In this document: positions 21,843 through 33,374 of the stretch, one piece after another | How positions within the stretch are numbered: position 1 is the stretch's first letter | Layout: each line of letters begins with the position of its first letter | DNA from: Bactrocera neohumeralis | Lineage: Eukaryota; Arthropoda; Insecta; Diptera; Tephritidae | Assembly (NCBI RefSeq): GCF_024586455.1 | Contig: NC_065919.1 | Coordinates: forward strand, 34,262,839 to 34,326,838 | DNA length: 64,000 nt | Reading direction: 5' to 3' | Notes under the pieces: generated by a model | Databases searched by the model: none | What the model was told of the DNA's origin: nothing | What the model saw: only the letters and a program-made list of their open reading frames with translations | Position numbers and translations under genes: made by a program

Positions 21843-22925
21843 AATATTCCTGTAACTACTTTTGGATTCATATATTCTTTTAAAATACCAATTATATTTT
21901 CAGGTTTGTCATATTCAATTAAAAAACGTTTATTATTAAAAGAAGAAATAGTCTGTAAGACAGTAATTCTTACTCCATTATCGATTACTATCTGTTGCTT
22001 AAAATGATTCAAAGATTTTTTTGTTTCATAAATTTGGTACTCATCGCTACTTTCTGCGGAATGTTGGGTTTCTATTAGTGAATCACTTGAGTCACTCGAC
22101 TCACATGAACTAGTTAAATTATTTAATACTTGTCTTGATAATGCGTCAGCAACTACATTTGTTGTTCCCGGTTTATAAATTATTTTTGGAGAAAACTCCT
22201 CAATAAAAGCCCGCCATCTTTTCATTTTAACATTTGGATTTTTTTCGGACATTATCTTTATGGTTGATGATCCGTATGAATTTCTAAATTTTTTACTGCA
22301 TAAAGATAATGGCGTAATGTCTTTAATGCCCAAACTATGGCGAATAATTATTTTTCGTTTGTTGCGTAATTTTGTTCGGTAGAGTTTAGTGTCTTTGAAA
22401 TAAATGTTATTGGTCTTCCTTCTTGGGATAAAACTGCACCTACAGCAACATTAGATGCGTCAGTAGTCAAAATTAATTTTTTATCAAAGTTTGGTTGAGC
22501 TAATTCAACTTGTTCTTGTAACGCTCTTTTTAAGGTTTCACAAGCAACAATTCTTTCTTGATCAAGATTAATAATTGTTTTTTTTGGACATATACTGCGA
22601 TATTTTACCATTTTCTCCCTTTAAGTGTTTTGTTAGTGGTTTAGCTATTGTCGCATAATTTCCTATAAATTTCCTATAGTATCCCGTTAATCCTAAAAAT
22701 CCTCTAAGTTGTCGTAACGTCTTGGGATATAGGTAATTTTTTATTGTTTCTACTTTTATGGGATCAGTTTTTATAACTTTATGGGATACTATCCTAAAAA
22801 TTCAACCTCGGTTTCTATAAATTTTGATTTTTCTATAGATATTTTCATATGGGCTTCTTTGAGGGTTTGTACTATATATTTCAAGTGAGACATATGTTCC
22901 TTTAGAGTTTTTGAATATACATCCC
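21803..22925 (-). pseudogene. Errantivirus-like RT second half and RNase H remnant
   Basis: From 22925 the minus strand reads the RT region just behind the polymerase active site (YSKTLKEHMSHLKYIVQTL), then in changed frame the connection, RNase H (LTTDASNVAVGAVLSQEGRP at 22348-22611) and the linker to integrase (YKPGTTNVVADALSRQ at 21803-22333). At least three frame breaks. The RT palm itself and everything upstream are absent. Confidence 0.8.
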
Positions 22926-23557
22926 CCTTGCGGTAGTGAATCGCGGTTTTAAAAATATTTCATTATTTGGCTGGTCGAGCCTTCATTTAAAATTTTTTAG
23001 ATTTAATTTAATATAATTTGTATATATGTATTTGATATACTAATACTGCTGCTGTCGTTACTGTTGCTGTTGCTTTTTGAGTAGAATTTTGGCGGTTGGT
23101 TGTGCGATGGTCGTCGTTGGCGGCCGCGTGTGAGGTTTAGATGAAGTACGATGTTTTTGGCAAAATTTCGGATTTACGGAAATTTTTTTGATTCTTATGT
23201 TTTTATGAGGAGCTTTCAGCGTTTTTAAGTGGATGTCTTATGATCTTTCAGTTTTTTTTTTCAATTCAAACTTTGAAATCACTTTATATCTGCTGTTGTA
23301 GTTTGTAGTGTGGATCACACTTTCTTTTATTTATTTTTTTTTAATTTTCACAAATGTTCACTTTCAGTTTGTTTTTTCAATTCAAACTTTGAAATCACTT
23401 TATATTTGCTGTTGTAGTTTTTTGTTTTAAAATTTTTATGTTTTTTTTTTGAAACGCGTACGTTTGTACGTAATAAAGGAGTTACGAGACAGACTTCTGA
23501 CATACTACGGTATTCTTAACGATGGCGCTGAAAGCGATAGAATGTAAAAACATAAAG
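22926..23557. other. Unassigned AT-rich sequence with a direct repeat
   Basis: No gene was recognised. A 44-base direct repeat starting CAATTCAAACTTTGAAATC occurs at 23262-23305 and 23378-23420. A short CTGCTGCTGTCGTTACTG trinucleotide-rich stretch lies near 23045. The left limit is the truncation point of the errantivirus-like RT. Confidence 0.4.
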
Positions 23558-23800
23558 AAGGTGCAGGTTCGATATCGAACATTTGTTAGAATTAAAGTAA
23601 GGAATTCACCTCACAACCACAGAATTCCCGCTGTGAAATGTTAACATTGTTTATAGTTCTCTCACATACTCAACCAGAGAATATGAAGATAAATAAATGT
23701 ACATATGTATTTATGGCATTGAATATTGAAGAAAAATAAGTCCTTTGATATTCCATTTTTAACAGCGAAAAATGTATTCAAATACAACTCTCTCACCAAC
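23558..23800 (+). repeat. Dispersed repeat family A, copy 2
   Basis: It aligns from GAAGGTGCAGGTTCGA through GAATTCACCTCACAA, GTTAACATT, and TTAACAGCGAAAAATGT with 818-1130, with small indels. It contains no coding frame of note. Confidence 0.6.
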
Positions 23801-24420
23801 GAGTTTTTGGCATCTTTCGACGGAGATAGACTCCCTACGTTCTTCACAGCATCCTATAGTTGCGTCATCGATGTCGACTTACATTGGGTTACTGTGTCCT
23901 TGAAATCAGTCCACAAATTTTTTGTGGAGTTGATGTCAGTAGACTGTGGCGGCCATTCCATTACCTTGTCATTCGTGTCCTTAAGCCACCTTTTAGCAAC
24001 TTTACTTGTGTGCTTGAGATCGCTGTCCTGCTGGAACATCTAAGCAAGCGGAATTTCTTCACTGGTAAACGGCAGCATGGTTTTCTGGAGTATTTCGACA
24101 TATGGATCATAAGTCATGCTTTCCTTGATCTAATAAGCAAGGCCTACACCTTGCCAAGAAAAACATGCCCAAACCATGATACTCGCACCACTATGTTTTA
24201 CCGTTTTTGTTGTATATTTCGGCTGGTATTCGGTATTGGGCGGCCGTCTTTTACATATTGACGCGATCCTTTTCCGCCGTACTTAACAATCTTCGATTCG
24301 TCCGACCATAAAATGTTCCACCACTTTGCCGAATACCAATTAAAATTTCTTTTAGCGAATCAAAGTCTTTGTTCAACATGTGTTTTTATGAATCGGGGGC
24401 CCCCAAGTCATGATCATACA
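23801..24420 (-). pseudogene. Tc1-like transposase fragment
   Basis: The minus strand encodes FQQDSDLKHTSKVAKRWLKD and EWPPQSTDINSTKNLWTDF, which are the second catalytic aspartate region and the region of the third catalytic residue of a Tc1-like transposase. The expected glutamate position (PIENLW in relatives) reads K, so the active site is lost. Upstream sequence to about 24420 shows further degenerate transposase homology with stops. No terminal repeats were identified. Confidence 0.75.
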
Positions 24421-24519
24421 AATGCCGGCATATAATTTAAATACTTCTGGGTACGCTAAAGGCGTTTTTTACCTCTGTAGCAGCCGCAAATGGAATCTGC
24501 CTTGGGTATTTTAGAATTG

Positions 24520-25106
24520 ATTCCTCACTTCTTTCTGTGAAGAAACATCAGAAAGTTGTTCAATTTATGATTTTTAGCGTTTGCCATCGTCGCGAAAAGC
24601 CGCTTGTTGGCAAACGCATGCTCGGGGAAATTTATTTATTTTTAAAATGTTGTGAGCATTTGCTTCATTAATTTTTTTTTTGTTTTATTTGTTACTGGGA
24701 TTGATTGATCCACTTCCATAGGTTCTGGGTGATTGGCATTCTGAAAGTTCGAATATCTTCGGTTAGCTTGAAGCTGGTTTCGTGAACCAATTTCATGCTC
24801 GGGGATATGTGAAGGTGGGTGCTTTTGTGAATGAAGCGAGTTTGCTTGTTGAAAGTGCGCTTTCGTTCATGAATGAAATTGTTCTTGCTGTAAGATTTAC
24901 TACATTTGGCTGCCATATTGACTTGTGACGCCGCTGATGCTATTTCAGACATTTGTTGTTTTGTAGAACAATATTTGTAACTTTTGCGGATGACATATCT
25001 ACATGTGAACGCATATAAGTATGTATGATGTGTATGCATTATTTGTGTGGGAATGTCATACGCACATTATGTGCGGCACATATTTACATGTGTACGCATA
25101 TAAGTA
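24520..25106 (-). repeat. Dispersed repeat family C, copy 2
   Basis: This is the inverted counterpart of 2300-2810. Landmarks are CATCGTCGCGAAAAGCCGC, GCATGCTCGGGGA (present twice, near 24610 and 24785) and AATGAAGCGAG. The outer part holds GACATATCTACATGTGAACG, repeated again at 25070-25100. The errantivirus-like element at 25111 was inserted into this repeat; its continuation lies at 31784-31990. Confidence 0.6.
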
Positions 25107-25110
25107 TATA

Positions 25111-25403
25111 AGTTAACACAACATTTGTTACTCAAGTATCGACTTACAACTTCCGGCACGTGTGACCGAAATGCACCAGAAAGTGCATGGTCAGCGTCAG
25201 CACTACCTGTTGTGCAGCATAAGATTCGTGGAAGCGAATCACGCCACTTATAATTATTAAAGTTAGAATTAAGCATAAATATTGTAATTCGGTTAAGCTA
25301 ACTTCAGTTTGTAAAACTCAATAAAGATACGCGGTAGCGCTGCCCGAATGCAGCTCCGTGAAAAATTATATTTTTTGGTTTTCAATTAACCAAAAGATTA
25401 ACT
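25111..25403 (+). repeat. 5' LTR of the errantivirus-like element
   Basis: It is 293 bases, from AGTTAACACAACATTTG to AAAAGATTAACT. It contains an AATAAAG signal. It differs from the 3' LTR at three positions (GCATGG/GCATAG, AAGTTAG/AAGTAAG, TTGTAATT/TTGCAATT). Confidence 0.93.
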
Positions 25404-25420
25404 GGCGCCCGAACTAAAAA
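25403..25420 (+). promoter_or_regulatory. Primer-binding site, tRNA-Lys-like
   Basis: TGGCGCCCGAAC overlaps the last base of the LTR. By family knowledge it resembles the tRNA-Lys-type site of retroviruses and errantiviruses. The match after the first 12 bases is poor (TAAAAAG), unlike the perfect-looking TGGCGCCCGAGCAGGGAC at 62674. Confidence 0.7.
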
Positions 25421-26317
25421 GCTATAAATAATAGAGGAATAAAGGCCCCCTAGTAGCGTAAAGCAAACGGGAAGCAATAGTTGCTAGCCAACACTATTAG
25501 CGAGTGTTTAAATAAGCGAAAAACAAAAGACACACAAAGTGTTATCTGTTAATTAACATAAAAACGCGGAGACATTATTAATAAAATTTAAAGCAAAACT
25601 AAAAACCACACGTGTAACAAATACCAAACAACTGAAGAAAGGCGTGCACAAGTGAAAGAACGAACAAAGCAATAATACAAACCTAATGATGTGTGAAAAC
25701 TAAAAAATATCGAAAGACCGCTTAAGAAACTAAATCTGCAAAGAGTTAGGAAAAAAACTTAGAATTACGAATTGAAGAGTGTGGTGACTTGCAACTCGCT
25801 AAGCGTAAAATACACGCAAGTTCAGGGATACAAATTATTTCATCTTTAATAAAAAATAATAATAAAAAAATTTTTATTAACAAACTACAAAAACAATACA
25901 AAACACAAATTAATAAAATACAATAAAAATATAAATAAAAATAAAAAGCGACCAATTAATCACGGCTGAAAAAGGCAGTAAGCGGTGTGCGTGAATTAAA
26001 TATTGATGAAAATATACGTGTGTGCGTGCAACGAAATACGCCAAAGTGTAAATTAAATTTATTGCAACAAAATTTCGTGGAAGCAAAAATCAACGCATAT
26101 TGCAGGCAAGGGAAAAAAATCAAGACAGATATTTAACAAGCGAATTCAGTGGAGATATCCGGCACAGCAGCTAATAGGAATAATACTATCGGTGGTAGCA
26201 GCGACAACAGAATCTTCAACAATCCTGTAAGTGGAAGCAGCCTATAATAACTATTTAGATATTATATTAAGAATATCAATATATCATTATATTACTAAGA
26301 ATATTAAAAGTACACAA
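25421..26317 (+). other. Long A-rich leader of the errantivirus-like element
   Basis: About 900 bases between the primer-binding site and gag, rich in A and containing no convincing gene. In errantiviruses this leader holds packaging and splice-donor signals (family knowledge); I could not identify them here. Confidence 0.5.
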
Positions 26318-27535
26318 ATGGCGAACCCCAATAATTTAATCCGCCCTCCAATCCTTCCCCCCAATTCGTCACCTAATACCCCTCAGACATCCCAAAATAC
26401 ACAATTGAGTATGGACGACCTGTCCCGGCTCATAGCTAGTATAGCTTCAGATATAGTAAAGACACAGGGACCGCAAGTGGTTCATGCGGCGTTACACCCA
26501 AATGCAATTGCAACCGACATTACGGACCAAACTATAGACATAGAACATAGAAATAACTTAGGCGAATTGGATAGTATACCTGACATTGTAAAATGTCTAA
26601 AAGAATTCTCTGGCAATCCAGGAGAATTCAACTCATGGAAAAAAAGCGTAGATCGAGTTTTAGCGATATATGAACCTCAAAAGGGGACACCGAAGTATTA
26701 CGGAATTTTAAGTGTAATACGGAATAAAATAATAGGCAATGCCGATGCGGCATTGGAAGCATATAATACGCCACTTGATTGGCAATCAATTTCTAAATGT
26801 CTAATTATGCACTACGGTGACAAGCGCGACTTGTCAACATTAGAATATCAAATGACCACACTGGTCCAGGGAAATAGAACAGTTTCCGATTTCTACCAGC
26901 AGGTGTATAGCCACCTTTCATTGATACTAAATAAATTAGGTTGTCTCGATATGGGCAATGAATTCCTTCGCATGTTGACACAAGCATATAGGGACAAAGC
27001 ATTAGATACTTTTATAAGAGGGCTTAACGGGGATTTACCTAGACTATTAGGAATACGAGAGCCGGCAGACCTGCCGCAGGCTCTTCATCTCTGCTTAGAA
27101 CTACAGAATCAGAACTTTCGTATGAACCATGCGTACAATGGAAGACTAGTACAGCCTCCACCCTTACCTCCAAGAAGGAATTTTCATCAGCCACAAAGGC
27201 ATCAATTTTACCCCCAGCTAGCGCATTTACCCCAACCACAGCGGACAACTTGGCAACCAAGGCAACAACAACATAATAATTTTCATTACGATAACAACCC
27301 CTCAAGACCTCCGAAACCGCAGCCACGTCCAGAGCCCATGGACGTCGACCCGAGCATACACTCTCGTCGCGTTAACTACATAAACAGACCCCAAGGAAGC
27401 GAGCACTTTGGCAAGAGGCCACAACAATTTCCGAATCAACAGCGAAGGAAGGAGCAACGAACATTTCACATTAACACAACGTCACAGGAAGACGGGCAAT
27501 TTGGTGAACCAAGCGATATCCATTTTTTAGAATAA
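26318..27535 (+). CDS. gag: Errantivirus-like Gag
   Basis: The open frame begins at 26231; the ATG at 26318 (AAATGGCGAACCCC, giving MANPNNLIRPP) fits better as the start because what precedes is leader-like. The protein of about 405 residues has a proline-rich N-terminus, a capsid-like central part (SIPDIVKCLKEFSGNPGEF, CLIMHYGDKRDLSTLEYQM, DTFIRGLNGDLPRLLGI) and a basic, proline/glutamine-rich C-terminus without a CCHC knuckle, as usual in errantiviruses. It would form the particle shell and bind RNA. The frame is intact and ends at 27533-27535, with a T TTT TTA slippery heptamer eight bases before the end. Confidence 0.88.
   Translation: MANPNNLIRPPILPPNSSPNTPQTSQNTQLSMDDLSRLIASIASDIVKTQGPQVVHAALHPNAIATDITDQTIDIEHRNNLGELDSIPDIVKCLKEFSGNPGEFNSWKKSVDRVLAIYEPQKGTPKYYGILSVIRNKIIGNADAALEAYNTPLDWQSISKCLIMHYGDKRDLSTLEYQMTTLVQGNRTVSDFYQQVYSHLSLILNKLGCLDMGNEFLRMLTQAYRDKALDTFIRGLNGDLPRLLGIREPADLPQALHLCLELQNQNFRMNHAYNGRLVQPPPLPPRRNFHQPQRHQFYPQLAHLPQPQRTTWQPRQQQHNNFHYDNNPSRPPKPQPRPEPMDVDPSIHSRRVNYINRPQGSEHFGKRPQQFPNQQRRKEQRTFHINTTSQEDGQFGEPSDIHFLE
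27523..27529 (+). promoter_or_regulatory. Candidate -1 ribosomal frameshift site, U UUU UUA
   Basis: The heptamer TTTTTTA lies in the gag phase as T TTT TTA (codons CAT TTT TTA GAA TAA), the X XXY YYZ form used for -1 frameshifting in many retroelements. The -1 frame from here is open and leads straight into the protease (DTG at 27601-27609). The downstream structure was not assessed. Confidence 0.65.
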
Positions 27536-30500
27536 TTAGCTCTTCGCTCCCCTACTTCGAAGTAAAGGCGGAGAGCGGTAGAATTTTAAAATTTTTAGTG
27601 GACACAGGTTCCAGTAAAAATAAAATTATGTTAAGCCAGAGCTGGCAAAGAAAAACATCCGAAACGACAACCCCTTTTTTGCAAAATCTATTGCGGGAAA
27701 TTTAGAAATCAGAGAACATACTTATGTTCAACTTTTTAACTTTAAAGATAAAATTAAATACTATCTAATGCCACTTCTCAAAACCTTTGACGGTATTCTA
27801 GGGAATGATACCCTTCGGGAATTTAAAGCCATTATATACACTGGAGAAAATTACATGACTTTAAGTAACGGCTTTAAGGTTCACCTCAAACAGCTTCCCT
27901 CACAGCGAGTGAACGCAATTAATGTAGATGAGGGAAACCTCTCAGAAAATCAAATGCACACGATGGAAAACATCGTAAATAAATACCCAAAGCTTTTTTC
28001 CGAACCTGACGAAAAGCTAACCTATACAACAAAAGTTGTCGGACAAATTCGTACAACATCCGATTCTCCTGTTTATACAAAGTTCTATCCATATCCTGCA
28101 GCATTGAAACAGGAAGTGGAATCTCAAGTAGAAAAGCTTTTAAGCGATGGTATAATTAGACCATCAAGATCACCGTACAACTCCCCAGTGTGGATTGTAC
28201 CACAGAAGCCAGACGAGGCAGGAAATAAACAATACCGTATGGTCATTGATTATAGGAAATTAAACAAAGTAACGATCGCGGACAGATACCCCATTCCGGA
28301 AATTACAGAAGTAATCTCTCAACTAGGTAATAGCAATTTCTTCTCCGTTCTCGACCTAAAAAGTGGTTTTCACCAGATTCCACTAAAAAAATCTGATATA
28401 GAAAAAACTGCTTTCTCTATCAACAATGGGAAGTACGAATTTACTCGACTACAATTTGGCCTAAAAAATGCGCCATCTATTTTTCAACGCGCATTAGATG
28501 ATATATTAAGAGAACACATAGGGAAATGTTGCTACGTGTATATCGACGATATAATTATTTTTAGCAAAACAGAGGAGGAACACTTCAAACATATATATAA
28601 GGTGTTTGAAACATTAGAAAACGCTAATATGAAAGTGCAGTTAGGAAAATGTAAATTTTTCAAAAAAGAAGTAGAATTCTTAGGAAATGTAATCACACAG
28701 GTTGGCATAAGAACCAACCCAAAAAAAGTTGAAGCCATTTCAAACTTTCCACCACCACAAAATTTAAAACAACTTCGAAGCTTCCTCGGCATGTCAGGGT
28801 ACTACCGGCGTTTTATTAGAGATTACGCTAAACTTGCAAAACCCCTAACATCTCTTTTAAGAGGGGAAGACGGTCGTACGTCAAAGAATAAATCTACTCA
28901 CATAAAAATAAATTTGAATAAGGAAGCGACAGAAGCTTTCATGAAAATAAAAAATTCCCTCACCTCAGAGGATATCATCCTCACGTATCCGGATTACAGC
29001 AAAGAATTTGAGCTGACCACGGATGCGTCCAACTTCGCCATAGGCGCAGTATTGTCTCAGTCAGATAGACCAATAGCATTTTTATCTAGGACATTAAGCA
29101 AAGCGGAAGAGCACTATGCCGCAAACGAAAAAGAAATGTTAGCCATCATTTGGGCATTAAATGCATTTCGTAATTATCTGTATGGATCGGCCAGAGTAAA
29201 AATATTCACCGATCATTAACCATTAACTTATGCGTTAAACAACAAGAATGCTAATAGCAAAATGAAACGCTGGAAAGCAATACTAGAGGAATACAGTTAT
29301 GAAATGCACTATAAACCAGGTAGAACAAACGTCGTGACCGACGCACTGTCAAGAATTCCACACCAAGAATCAGATTTGCATACGCTATCAATAGCGACAA
29401 ATTCGGATGACAGCTCATCCCACAATTTAATATACTGCGTAGAAGCACCAATTAACGCGTTTAAAAACCAAATATTTTTAAATAAGGATGTAACATCGAC
29501 ATATCAATTTAAAATAATATTTCCTACCTACCATCGTCATATAGTAACCGAACCTGATTACTGCGAACAAAATTTGATTTCTATTTTAAAAAGATATTTA
29601 AATCCGTCCGTAATAAATTGCATCAAAACGGAGGAGCACACTATGGGCAAGATTCAAGAAATTTACCCCTTACATTTTGACAAATATAAAATTAGGTTTT
29701 CGCAGTTCCAAGTGGAAGACATAACAAACGAAGAAGAGCAAGAAAATATTATTATAAAAAAAGAACATAAGAGAGCGCATAGAAATTGCAGGGAGAATAA
29801 GATACAAATTTTAGAAAAATTCTATTTTCCAAGTATGGCGAATAAAATAAACAAGATAATAAAAAAATGCGTCACTTGTAAGGAGAACAAGTACGATCGC
29901 CACCCATTAAAGCCGCAACTACAAGCCACACCCATACCTAATTACCCTGGACAAATAATCCACGTAGATATACTATTGATACAGCAATGGACAAATTTTC
30001 AAAATACGCCATCGCAAAACCCATTAAATCAAAGGCAACAGAGGATATCAGACAACCTTTAAGGGACATTCTTTTCTTTCTCGTACCGGAAACATTAGTA
30101 ATAGATAATGAAAGATCATTTAACTCAGAGTCCATTAACTTTATGATAGAGAACGAATTTGGCACCAAAACATATCGCACCCCCCCTTACACAAGCTGCT
30201 CGAACGGTCAGGTTGAGCGCTTCCATTCTACTCTACAGGAGATTATGCGTTGTCTGCAAACAGAGAAAACCCACCGATCGTTCCAAGAACTTTTGGAACA
30301 ATCAATCAAAGAATATAACTACACTATTCATTCAACAACGGGAAAGAAACCAATTGAAATCTTCTTCGGAAGACGGGTCAGTAGCGACCACAGGCTAATA
30401 GAAGAGGAAAGAGAAGAAACGAAGAAAAGGCTTCAGGAAAAGCAATTGGCAGATCTTTCTTACCACAATAAAAACCGAACGCCCCCCAAACCATATTTTG

Positions 30501-30652
30501 AAGGAGATGAAATTTTTGTTAAGATAAATAAGAGATTAGGAACCAAGTTATCACCTAGCTTTAGGAAGGAAATTGTCGCGCAGAATTATAATACCACGGT
30601 TAAAACTAAAACAGGCAGGATTGTTCACAAAAACAACATAAAACAATGTTAA
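27536..30652 (+). pseudogene. pol: Errantivirus-like Pol: protease, RT, RNase H, integrase
   Basis: The protease starts in the -1 frame relative to gag (LKFLVDTGSSKNKI), then shifts frame again between about 27640 and 27690. The frame at 27768-29219 has RT (RMVIDYRKLNKVT, SVLDLKSGFHQIP, CYVYIDDIIIFS with YIDD) and RNase H (LTTDASNFAIGAVLSQSDRP). It is stopped by TAA at 29217-29219 where a glutamine is expected after TDH. The same frame resumes to 30062 with the integrase zinc domain (RAHRNCRENKIQ, CVTCKENKYDRHP) and breaks near 29970. The core continues at 29987-30652 (VIDNERSFNS, CSNGQVERFHS). Catalytic motifs look sound; three breaks kill the frame. Confidence 0.9.
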
Positions 30653-31477
30653 GAAAAAAATTTACTTGCAAGTGGAAAAACCTCGAAATGGAGAACCTAC
30701 AAATTTACCTCATACCTCAATATTCCAACAGCATCCTATCCCAAATCAAAATTGAACCCCTTCCCAATATAAACAATAAATCATTAATTTTAGACAAATA
30801 CGATGTAATAGTAGATGAAGATAATAATATGTACAATGTAGAAATTAAGGATAATTTGGAGAAAAATTTAATTAAAGAGAAGGATCAATGTTTAGCAAAT
30901 ATACTAAGATTTGAAGAAGCAGACTGTAAGCTCAGAATTTGTAATGAGCAATCTGTAAACGAAGTGCTACCAGGCATACTAATATTTAAAAATTTCCAAT
31001 CAAGAATTACACAAAATTGTAATAAACAAAATTTAAAACAAAGAGGAACTTTTTTAATAAAATTTAAAAATTGTGAAATAAATGTATTTAACAGATCATA
31101 TACTAATATAAGGAAGGAAGTATATGAATCCTTTGTATTACCAAATGTTATATGTAACTAAAATTAAAGAAAATACAAATTTTACTAATAAAGAATTAAA
31201 ACTGGAAACATGGTATGTGAAGCAACTCCAGCATGAAAACAATATTGAATTTTTGATAAATAAAAGCGACAGTTCCTCAATAATTAGCTTAAGTTCTGAT
31301 ATAATAATAATTGTAATAATTATAATCGTTATAGCATTTTTATATAAAAATCGTCAAAAAGTATATTTGTCACCTGAATCTAGTGCAGAGGACGTACTAA
31401 ACATGCGGAAAGGTCCTTTTTTGCAAATAACAACGGCACACCCTACGATCAACACCGATTGGGGACAATCGATTTAA
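30646..31477 (+). pseudogene. Errantivirus-like env remnant (C-terminal half)
   Basis: The frame at 30646-31161 overlaps the end of pol by a few bases and encodes a cysteine-containing segment resembling the membrane-proximal ectodomain of errantivirus envelope proteins. The frame at 31124-31477 adds a hydrophobic transmembrane stretch (IIIIVIIIIVIAFLY) and a short cytoplasmic tail. The N-terminal half, with signal peptide and the furin-type cleavage site that are visible in the relative at 20259-20847, is absent, and the two pieces are in different frames. So env is both deleted and frameshifted. Confidence 0.75.
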
Positions 31478-31486
31478 GAGGGGAAG
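31470..31486 (+). promoter_or_regulatory. Polypurine tract
   Basis: The purine run AAGAGGGGAAG lies immediately before the 3' LTR start AGTTAAC, the expected primer site for plus-strand DNA synthesis. Confidence 0.8.
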
Positions 31487-31779
31487 AGTTAACACAACAT
31501 TTGTTACTCAAGTATCGACTTACAACTTCCGGCACGTGTGACCGAAATGCACCAGAAAGTGCATAGTCAGCGTCAGCACTACCTGTTGTGCAGCATAAGA
31601 TTCGTGGAAGCGAATCACGCCACTTATAATTATTAAAGTAAGAATTAAGCATAAATATTGCAATTCGGTTAAGCTAACTTCAGTTTGTAAAACTCAATAA
31701 AGATACGCGGTAGCGCTGCCCGAATGCAGCTCCGTGAAAAATTATATTTTTTGGTTTTCAATTAACCAAAAGATTAACT
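31487..31779 (+). repeat. 3' LTR of the errantivirus-like element
   Basis: It is 293 bases, the same ends as the 5' LTR, followed by the TATA duplication. Confidence 0.93.
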
Positions 31780-31783
31780 TATA

Positions 31784-32745
31784 TGATGCTATTTCAAACG
31801 ATTGTTGTTTTTGTAAAGCAATGTTTGTAGTTTTTGGGGGTGACATATTTGCATGTTTACGCATATGTATACAAGAATGTAGTTTTGTGTATGCATTATT
31901 TGTGTACCAATGTCAAAGGCACATATTTATGTATGTACATATGAGCAGCGCGCACATGTTATTATTGATAAGTGATAATATGATTTGAATTCGCGAAAGC
32001 GAACATAAACACATATGGTAATGACACATGTGAACATATGTATATGTAAGTTTTCAATGATAAAATATACGATTAATGTTTATTTATCACTATTGTAATA
32101 TATTTAAGTTTTTAAAATTTCCATGATAGTTTGTTATATAAATATACGTACATAATGTATGTAAGTATGAATATATCAAATTCACATTAACTACGGATAT
32201 TGCTCTGAAAAAGTAATTTAATTTAAATGTATTCAATTGCACATACATATATTCATTAATATGCACAAAAAGAATTCATACGAATAGAAATGTTTGCATA
32301 TAAACGTATAACAAACATACTACATACATACATGCATACAAGTGAAGCTAATAAAAGCGTATTAAAAATATAAGCAAAAGAGCGAACATACCTGTTAGAG
32401 CAATATACATATAGTTTTGAGCATAATTTTTATTCTACGCTCAGCTCTGTTCAAGCGAAAACGTTAAAATTTCTGCTACCGAGCTGGCAGTGGTGAAGCT
32501 CCTCCATCTCGACCGAGTTAGCGAAACATATTTTTACGTTTTTCGCGCCGTGAACCTTCGCTATTATAAACGTTCTCTGCTATAAATATACGTTCTCTGC
32601 TAAAGCCAATGATTGTCGATCAATAACAATAAAATATTAAGATCAAACTGAGTTGCGCCTATAAATATGCTTAGCAGATTGCGAAAAAAATTTGTGCTTT
32701 AATAGAATGGGAATAAAATATTAACTAACCAATAACTGAGACTAA
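31784..32745. other. Family-C repeat remnant, then AT-rich spacer without genes
   Basis: 31784-31990 continues the family-C repeat interrupted by the errantivirus-like element (GATGCTATTTCA, GTGACATATTTGCATG, GTGTATGCATTATTTGTG). From 31990 to 32745 I see AT-rich sequence and a duplicated phrase CGTTCTCTGCTATAAA/CGTTCTCTGCTAAAG near 32570-32600, but no gene. Confidence 0.45.
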
Positions 32746-33374
32746 TGCCGGTATTCTGCGAGCAGTCTCAAGTCTCTAATAGAGACGAATCTGTGGTGAA
32801 ATCTATTTTGAGACTGTTTGGTATTCTGGCGAGTTTGTCTCATCTCTAATTGAGCCATATCAGTCTCTAACTTGTTATGTGCTTTGCAGCAGGTCATAGA
32901 AAAATAAGAACACAACAATGGCTGATGAAGTTGGACTATTTTACCTTATGATGAAAAAACGAGAGGAGGAAGAGAGGTAATGTATTAATATTTATAATTT
33001 TGCAATAATGGATAATAAGGTGCATATCTTCTAGCTACATTCGCAGGCGCAATCTGACTGTTTTGCGAAACAAAAATGATCCGTTTTTATACGAAGAGAA
33101 CACATTCAGGAAGTTCTTCCGATTTCCCAAATCTTTGTGCTGGGATCTCATTAATCAACTCAAGCCGTATGACCAACAGCAAACATCGATTCCATTTGAA
33201 CTTCGAGTGAGTTACATTTTAACATTAAAGAAACAGTATATTTTCATGCAATCGAATTTCTCTAGTTTATTTCAGTTTTATATTTTTTATGCAATGGCTC
33301 ATATCAGTGTTGCGTGGGAAATGCATATTTCGCGGTGATGAGCCAACCCACCATTTCCCATTGCATCGAATATA

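Larger units (their letters stand above)
19005..22925 (-). mobile_element. 5'-truncated errantivirus-like retroelement, minus strand
   Basis: Reading leftwards from about 22925, the order is the second half of reverse transcriptase (starting just after the YxDD box), RNase H, integrase, an envelope-like region, a purine tract and a probable 3' LTR. Gag, protease, the first half of RT and the 5' LTR are missing. Many frame breaks make it a dead copy. The presence of an env region after pol marks it as an insect errantivirus type; it is related to, but distinct from, the element at 25111-31779. Confidence 0.8.
25111..31779 (+). mobile_element. Full-length errantivirus-like LTR retroelement, 6669 bp
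   Basis: Two LTRs of 293 bp start AGTTAAC and end GATTAACT, and the element is flanked by TATA on both sides (25107-25110, 31780-31783). Three substitutions separate the LTRs by my reading, so insertion is recent relative to other elements here. Gag, pol and a shortened env-like region follow in order. Despite the young LTRs, pol carries at least two frameshifts and one in-frame stop, and env lacks its N-terminal half, so this copy is defective and was probably mobilised in trans or damaged at reverse transcription. Confidence 0.93.

Noticed and set aside
25111..31779. Possibility that the element is an intact infectious endogenous retrovirus
   Set aside because: pol has two frameshifts and a stop, and the env region lacks its N-terminal half and is itself frameshifted.
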